Shown here piece by piece: positions 8,419-12,628 of a stretch of 12,628 bases of DNA (within the stretch, counting starts at the first letter, position 1; each line of letters begins with the position of its first letter). The position numbers and the translations under genes are program-made. Location: NCBI GenBank assembly GCA_034696485.1, contig JAQIWT010001085.1, positions 1 to 12,628 of the forward strand, given 5' to 3'. The notes below the pieces were generated by a model, which saw nothing but the letters and a program-made list of their open reading frames with translations, had not been told where the DNA came from and ran no database searches. The stretch comes from Isohypsibius dastychi. Lineage: Eukaryota > Tardigrada > Eutardigrada > Parachela > Isohypsibiidae.

Positions 8419-8477
8419 TAAGCCGATCGATTTTCCTTCTTTACTTCAGCCGAAAAATGGTTCATTTTCGATCGAAA

Positions 8478-9677
8478 ATGTTGGAGCTTATCCGTTTCAT
8501 TGCGGTATTCGTTCCGATATTGATGGTCTTTTCAGGATGGATATATTTCTGTGCCAGCGACAGTTTATTGAATTACTGTTACTTTTACCCGTCAACCACA
8601 CAAATCGAGCTGGTACGAAACAAATTATAATGGTGAGTTGTATATATTAGTCTTCGTATTATTCTATCGTAGTCTGGCCACCTGAGCCTTCCCGATAAAC
8701 AACAAACTAAAAACTTCACTGTATCTCCGCAAATTGTTGGATGCACCGCCACTCTCAATCCCTTCAGAGGAACTTTGTTTTCTGGAAAGTTGGTGATCGT
8801 TGATTTCTTAGCAGCCAAGTTCATCCAACCAAGCGAAGAATTCGTTTTGGTCGTATCCAACTGGCCTGATTCTGAAAACTGGACAGAGGTTCGTCAAAAC
8901 TGTCTCTGAACTCTGCATCATCTTGAAATTTCAGAAACCATCCACAAATTATAGACCAGAACGAATCGATCGAGTGAATTTCAGAGACGATAAGCTTATT
9001 TAGATTAAATAAATGTTTTAAATTTTTGAATATTTTCGTGAGTATTTTTTTTCGTGATTCGTTTCACCTTGCACCTCGTTTCGAAATCCGGCAAAATGGT
9101 GACAGTTCTTTGGCAGCACGAAATTCCTGATGCAGTTTTCAAAACCACACTGTCAACAGATGCCACTGGATTCAAAACGATATCCGAGTGCCGTTATTCT
9201 GCTGACCAATAAGACGTCGTGGAGCACAACAGAGTTTGACCATCGCTTTGCAATCCCACCTTTCCCACTTACTGCTGTTGACAACGGTCAAAGTCACCTT
9301 TTCCAGTCTGTCATCCAGTCAGCAAATGTCACCAGAGTGAACGTGTCTGCTACACCAAGAGTGATGCTCGAATATTGCACAAACGTGAAGATGACGATTA
9401 TAGTCCTATGTTCTTTTCTCATCCCTGGAGTTTTGTTATGTTGGATCTGCGTACTTGAGAAAACAGTTTGTTGAAAATCATCACACTCGACAGCATTAAA
9501 CTAGCTTTTTTTCAGCAATTCTGTGAAAACTTTGCCAAGGCAATCAGTCGTTTATGGAGTAAGATTGTACATGGCCATCAGCCAGTGCGTGGAGTCGGTG
9601 TTTTGGACAGCGCAGATTCTACTACTTGCCGGAAAAGCTTTGGAGATGGTGACCGAGTTTGCACTTTGACATGGTGA
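8478..9677 (+). CDS. PA-domain transmembrane protein, unit B (degenerate RING tail)
   Basis: Exons are 8478-8612, 8673-8888, 9160-9465 and 9516-9677, giving 272 residues to the TGA; if the last GTGAGT donor at 9674 is used, splicing to 9727 makes a TGA across the junction and the protein ends one residue earlier. Residues 6-25 are a signal peptide or signal anchor. A protease-associated-like ectodomain runs about 57-190: EFVLVVSNW, then SAVILLTNKTSW and AIPPFPLTAV match the second half of a PA domain. Cys 69 and Cys 190 may pair. Asn-Val-Thr, Asn-Val-Ser and others are glycosylation sites. Residues about 195-215 are the membrane helix, followed by a tail with FAKAISRLWSKIV. PA-TM-RING proteins (RNF13/GRAIL group) are endosomal E3 ligases; here the RING start reads DSTTCRKSFGDGDRVC, lacks the first ligand Cys and stops before the rest. 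Ligase activity is therefore unlikely. All introns are phase 0 before the tail. Confidence 0.7.
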
Positions 9678-9726
9678 GTTCACCGTTTTTGTGCGCGCTT
9701 TTGTGACCAGGGTCCTCTGTTTATAG

Positions 9727-9800
9727 ATTTTCACACGGCGTATGTTTATTCGTGGATAAACATATCTGGAACGTTCATTTTGTCGCAAAAAGCTCTGGAC
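9727..9800 (+). pseudogene. RING-H2 second-half remnant of unit B
   Basis: After a TAG acceptor the exon reads, in the frame matching unit A, DFHTAYVYSWINIS. It keeps the His missing from unit A but has Tyr for the sixth ligand Cys. A 2-nt deletion relative to unit C (AACATATC versus AACATGTATC) shifts it before the last cysteine, which survives as TGTCGCAAAAAG around 9781. It is not translated in frame with the upstream exons. Confidence 0.5.
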
Positions 9801-10140
9801 CGTTCATACTCAATACTTGGTATATACTGTAGCTCAGAAACTGTTATATTATTCTGCAACGTGATCCTCATAACCGCTCTTTTCTAATGTTCGTGGTGTA
9901 ATCCAAAAGCTACTATGACTTCATGCATTAAACAAGCTTGTTTGTGTAAAAGTGTTTTCATCTCGAATTTAGTTCGCCCTCCGACAGTTTATGGTACAAG
10001 GTACAGTGTTCAAATATCTTCTAATAGTGAATCACTCATGCTAAGATCCAGTTTTAGATCTTCGAATTTGATTCTAATGGTGTCGAATATTTAAAAGTGC
10101 AAAACACTTGATACAATTTATGAAATGACACTGTCAACAA
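9801..10140. other. Unit B 3' flank joined to unit C intron
   Basis: Up to roughly 9990 this resembles the 3' flanks of units A and C. From about 10010 it matches the intron before exon 3 of unit A (about 6660-6797). The join marks a duplication breakpoint inside an intron. The first two exons that should precede unit C are absent. Confidence 0.55.
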
Positions 10141-10665
10141 ATGACGCAGCTGGACACTAAACAGCAACTAATGGCCGTCATTTTGCTCACCAATGAAGTG
10201 CCTTGGAACACATCAGAGTTTGACCGGCGCGCTGGAATCCTGCCCATCCCACTTACCGTGCTTGGAACGAATGAGAGTGACCTTTTCCAGTCTGTTCTCC
10301 AGTCAGCAAACATCACCAGAGCGAAGGTGTCTGCTACATCACCTGAGCTACTCACAAGTTGTGAGAGCGTGATGTTCACGTTACTAGGGCTGTCTGCATT
10401 TGTGGTCGTCTTCGGATCTTTGTCACTTTCCTTCTACGTGATTGAGAAAACAGTTGGTGAACATTATTCCATGAAACGAACAACATTATACAGCTTGTTT
10501 CTTCAGGAATTCTGCAAAAATATTGCCAAGGCAATCAATCGTTTATGGAATAAGATTGCACTTGGCCGTCAGCCGGTGCCTGTCGGTGTTCCAAAGAACG
10601 CAGATCTTGCCACTCGCCGGGAAACCTCTCGAGTTGGTGACCGGGGTTGCACTTTGGCATGGTGA
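10141..10665 (+). pseudogene. PA-TM-RING-derived unit C, 5' truncated
   Basis: Exon 3 (10141-10452) and exon 4 (10507-10661) equivalents remain: the PA second half (QQLMAVILLTNEVPWNTSEF, ILPIPLTVL), a membrane helix (LLGLSAFVVVFGSLSLSFYV) and the tail. Exons 1-2 are missing. The acceptor CAACAG of units A and B reads CAACAA here, so normal splicing into this exon is lost; the nearest AG is 10 nt inside. The 54-nt intron 10453-10506 has no stop and a length divisible by 3, so the whole stretch is one open frame of 174 codons. The RING start is the most degraded of the three (DLATRRETSRVGDRGC). It might survive only as an unspliced ORF from the ATG at 10141, without a signal peptide. Most likely it is a pseudogene. 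Confidence 0.65.
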
Positions 10666-10713
10666 GTTCACCGTTTCTTTAAGCGCTTTTGTGACCAGGG
10701 TCCTCTGTTTCAG

Positions 10714-10778
10714 AATATCACATTGTGTGTGTGTTGATCCGTGGATAAACATGTATCTGGAACGTTGCTTGTGACACG
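10714..10778 (+). pseudogene. RING-H2 second-half remnant of unit C
   Basis: After a TTTCAG acceptor, a 2-nt gain in a GT run (10728-10735) separates Glu-Tyr-His from CVDPWINMYLERC. The Cys, Pro and Trp ligand context is clear, but a TGA then stands at the position of the last ligand Cys. Confidence 0.5.
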
Positions 10779-11470
10779 TAAAGTGCTGGACTCTTCATAA
10801 TTCTGATTTCAGAAAGCGTGGTTTAATTTCGCAACGTGATCCTCGTTAATGCTCTCTTGTAATGACCTTGGTCTGGTTCCAAAATCCATTATGATTAATG
10901 TAATGAAACACTTTTGCAAAGTCTTTTTCGTCTCGACTTTATGGTGTCTTCTCGATCTTACCAAGTTGACCAAAAATATTCTCTCGGTATTCGCTGAATG
11001 GTTAACAGCGCTTTTTCACCTTCAACTCTTCGTATCTATAAATGAAAATGCGAGACTGTGAAGGGAAGAAACCGGCACACCTGAGATTAAAGATAAGAGA
11101 CGCCCTGAAAAAAGCTGTTAACTATTCAACGGGTTCCGAGAAAATATTCTAGACCAACTTGGTCGACGGGGTTGCGGTTATACTATTGTTCTTGCGATGA
11201 TCACATCTCTCTAATTAGCTGGCATGAATGTACATATGCCATCGCTACCTGCGTGTAGATCGAAGTTTGACCGGCCCAGCCGATGGCTTGGATAGCTTCT
11301 TGGCATGAAGTGAGCACTCTTCCTACGAATGACTGACCGGCCACCGGACAGGGCACCAGCAAGAGGGTGAGAGAGAGAGTGATGGTACACAGTCTCCCTC
11401 GTGCATCGGCAATCCGTTGAGTGTCCCCAATCACCAGACCGGTGGCTAACATCTGCCTCGCTTCGTCTCG
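10779..11470. other. Intergenic region between units C and D
   Basis: This holds the 3' flank of unit C (similar to those of A and B), the long inverted repeat at 10960-11163, and 5' flanking DNA similar to that of unit B. I see no gene. Confidence 0.4.
10960..11163. repeat. Long imperfect inverted repeat (about 60-bp arms)
   Basis: The left arm begins ACCAAGTTGACC and runs through ATATTCTCTCGG and GGTTAACAGC to about 11018. The right arm (about 11105-11163) is its imperfect reverse complement at roughly 80% identity, ending CCAACTTGGT. Weaker pairing continues into the centre. No target-site duplication is clear. It looks like an old foldback or MITE element. Confidence 0.6.
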
Positions 11471-11476
11471 TCAGTT
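11471..11476 (+). promoter_or_regulatory. Possible initiator of unit D
   Basis: TCAGTT in TCGTCTCGTCAGTTTTA matches the block upstream of unit B; no TATA box is seen. Confidence 0.35.
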
Positions 11477-11584
11477 TTACTGTATTGATTTTCCCTGCTT
11501 CGTATTCCCTCGGAATTCAAAATAGAATATTTCAACTGGCAAGCCTGATTTTAGCTGACCAGAATTGTTGTTCAGCAATTGAGA

Positions 11585-12628
11585 ATGTTGGAGCTAATCC
11601 AGATTCTTGTCATCATCGTGCCGTTCTCGATAGTGTTTCCAGCATTGATGTGCGTTTGCAGCAGCTACAGTGCTTTGGGTTACTGTTACATCTACCCATC
11701 AACCACACAGATCGAGCTGGTGCGAAATACATTGCAATGGTTTGTAAACGTAATGCAGTTTTCAATATATTGTAGTCTGGCCACCTGAACATTTCCAATA
11801 AACAGCAAACTGCAATTTTCACTGTGTCTCCGCAATTTGTTGGATGCACTGCAACAGTTAATTCCTTCCGAGAAAACTCGTTTTCTGGAGAGCTGGTGAT
11901 AGCTGACATTTCGGCACTCAAGTCTATCCAGCCAAGCAAAGACTTTATTCTGGTCGTGTCAAACTGGTCAGATTCCGAGAATTCTGCAGAGGTTCGTCAA
12001 AAGTTCCTTTAGAAACGAACGTAACATGAATTTCAAAATTTTAAACGTTAAACGAGGACGTTAAACGAATGCCGAAATTCTGTTCTGGGATATTTCTGCT
12101 CGTGCATCATTCATGACACCAGCACGCCTTCAGAACTTTAAATTTAGTCACCACGGTGCCTGTTTGTGAAACGCCGAAGTCCCTTATTAAAACAGTTCTG
12201 GAACTGAAATGGTCTGTAGATGATGCAGCTGGAAATGACACGACAACCGATGGCCATCATCTTGCTCACCAATGAAGCGATGTGGAACACAACAGAATTC
12301 GACCATCGCCTTGAAATCCTGCCTATTCCACTCACTGTCTTGGAAAATAACCAAAGCGAGCATTTCCAGTCTGTTCTCCAGTCACCAGGTGTCACCAGAG
12401 TGAAAGTGTCTCCTACACCGAAATACAAACAAGCAGGCTGCGATAACGTGATGGCCACTGTTGTAGTGCTGGCTAGTCTTGTGATCATGGGCGCTGTTTT
12501 TTTATGTTCCTACTACGTTGTTGAGAGAACAGTTTGTTAAACATAATCCTAATAAAAGCGAAACACTGCATTGCATTGTTGTTTCAGGAATTCTGTCAAA
12601 ATCTCGCCGAGGCAATCGTTCGTTTACG
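11585..12628 (+). CDS. PA-domain transmembrane protein, unit D (3' end outside the window)
   Basis: Exons are 11585-11719, 11776-11991, 12220-12531 and 12588 to the window edge, with lengths 135, 216 and 312 nt matching unit B (135, 216, 306); introns are 56, 228 and 56 nt. The protein begins MLELIQILVIIVPFSIVFPA (signal peptide or anchor). The PA ectodomain shows PQFVGCTATV, DFILVVSNWSD, MAIILLTNEAMWNTTEFD and ILPIPLTVL. The helix is ATVVVLASLVIMGAVFLCSY and the tail starts EFCQNLAEAIVRL. All visible splice sites are GT-AG and no stop interrupts the frame. Asn-Ile-Ser, Asn-Thr-Thr and Asn-Gln-Ser are possible glycosylation sites. Whether its RING is intact cannot be seen. This is the best candidate for a working member. 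Confidence 0.72.

Noticed and set aside
8613-8636. GTGAGT at 8633 as the donor of unit B intron 1
   Set aside because: It would leave a TAA in the exon (8628-8630) and the wrong phase; GTACGA at 8613 (GTGCGA at 11720 in unit D) gives phase 0 and equal exon lengths.
7931-8650. Plus-strand ORFs of 70-102 codons between units A and B
   Set aside because: They show no domain, overlap the inverted repeat or unit B exon 1 in another frame, and are not repeated upstream of unit D.
1-12628. Bacterial, phage or CRISPR interpretation
   Set aside because: Coding is split by GT-AG introns with matching phases in paralogs, and ZP domains are animal proteins; no Shine-Dalgarno sites, operons or spaced repeats were seen.

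Overview
The window looks like compact-genome animal DNA. Its genes are split by small GT-AG introns, mostly 50 to 60 nt with a few of 230 to 750 nt. TATA boxes and AATAAA signals are present, and the two recognisable protein families, zona pellucida (ZP) domain proteins and PA-TM-RING-type membrane proteins, are eukaryotic (ZP is animal). I see no bacterial operon structure, RNA gene or CRISPR array. I cannot name the phylum; short introns fit several invertebrate or tunicate lineages. All genes I accept lie on the + strand. All exon borders were inferred by reading splice signals and comparing paralogs within the window.

Layout. Bases 2-145 may be the tail of an upstream gene. Bases ~560-5560 hold two tandem copies of a secreted ZP-domain gene. 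Copy 1 (944-2020) has lost nearly all of its ZP-N half by an in-frame deletion. Copy 2 (3065-4964) encodes a complete ZP-N plus ZP-C module. Their promoters (from about 621 and 2742) are about 97% identical and ungapped, although the coding exons and the DNA just upstream are clearly more diverged. A 426-bp non-autonomous DNA transposon sits in intron 2 of copy 2. A 102-bp internally deleted relative of it lies in the opposite orientation downstream of that gene.

Bases 6313-12628 hold a second tandem array of four units, A to D. Each full unit encodes a hydrophobic N-terminus, a protease-associated (PA) ectodomain, a transmembrane helix and a cytoplasmic tail. In units A, B and C the tail is recognisably derived from a RING-H2 finger, but the finger is degenerate. 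Metal ligands are substituted and the reading frame breaks at the same place in all three, so splicing creates a stop codon at the exon junction. Unit B and the visible part of unit D are open. Unit A has an in-frame stop and no recognisable first exon. Unit C lacks exons 1 and 2 and has lost the usual splice acceptor. Two further inverted-repeat elements (8038-8172 and 10960-11163) lie between units.

The picture is a recently duplicating, mobile-element-rich locus carrying two fast-evolving families of surface or secreted proteins. Nothing in the sequence shows that the ZP and PA-TM proteins work together.
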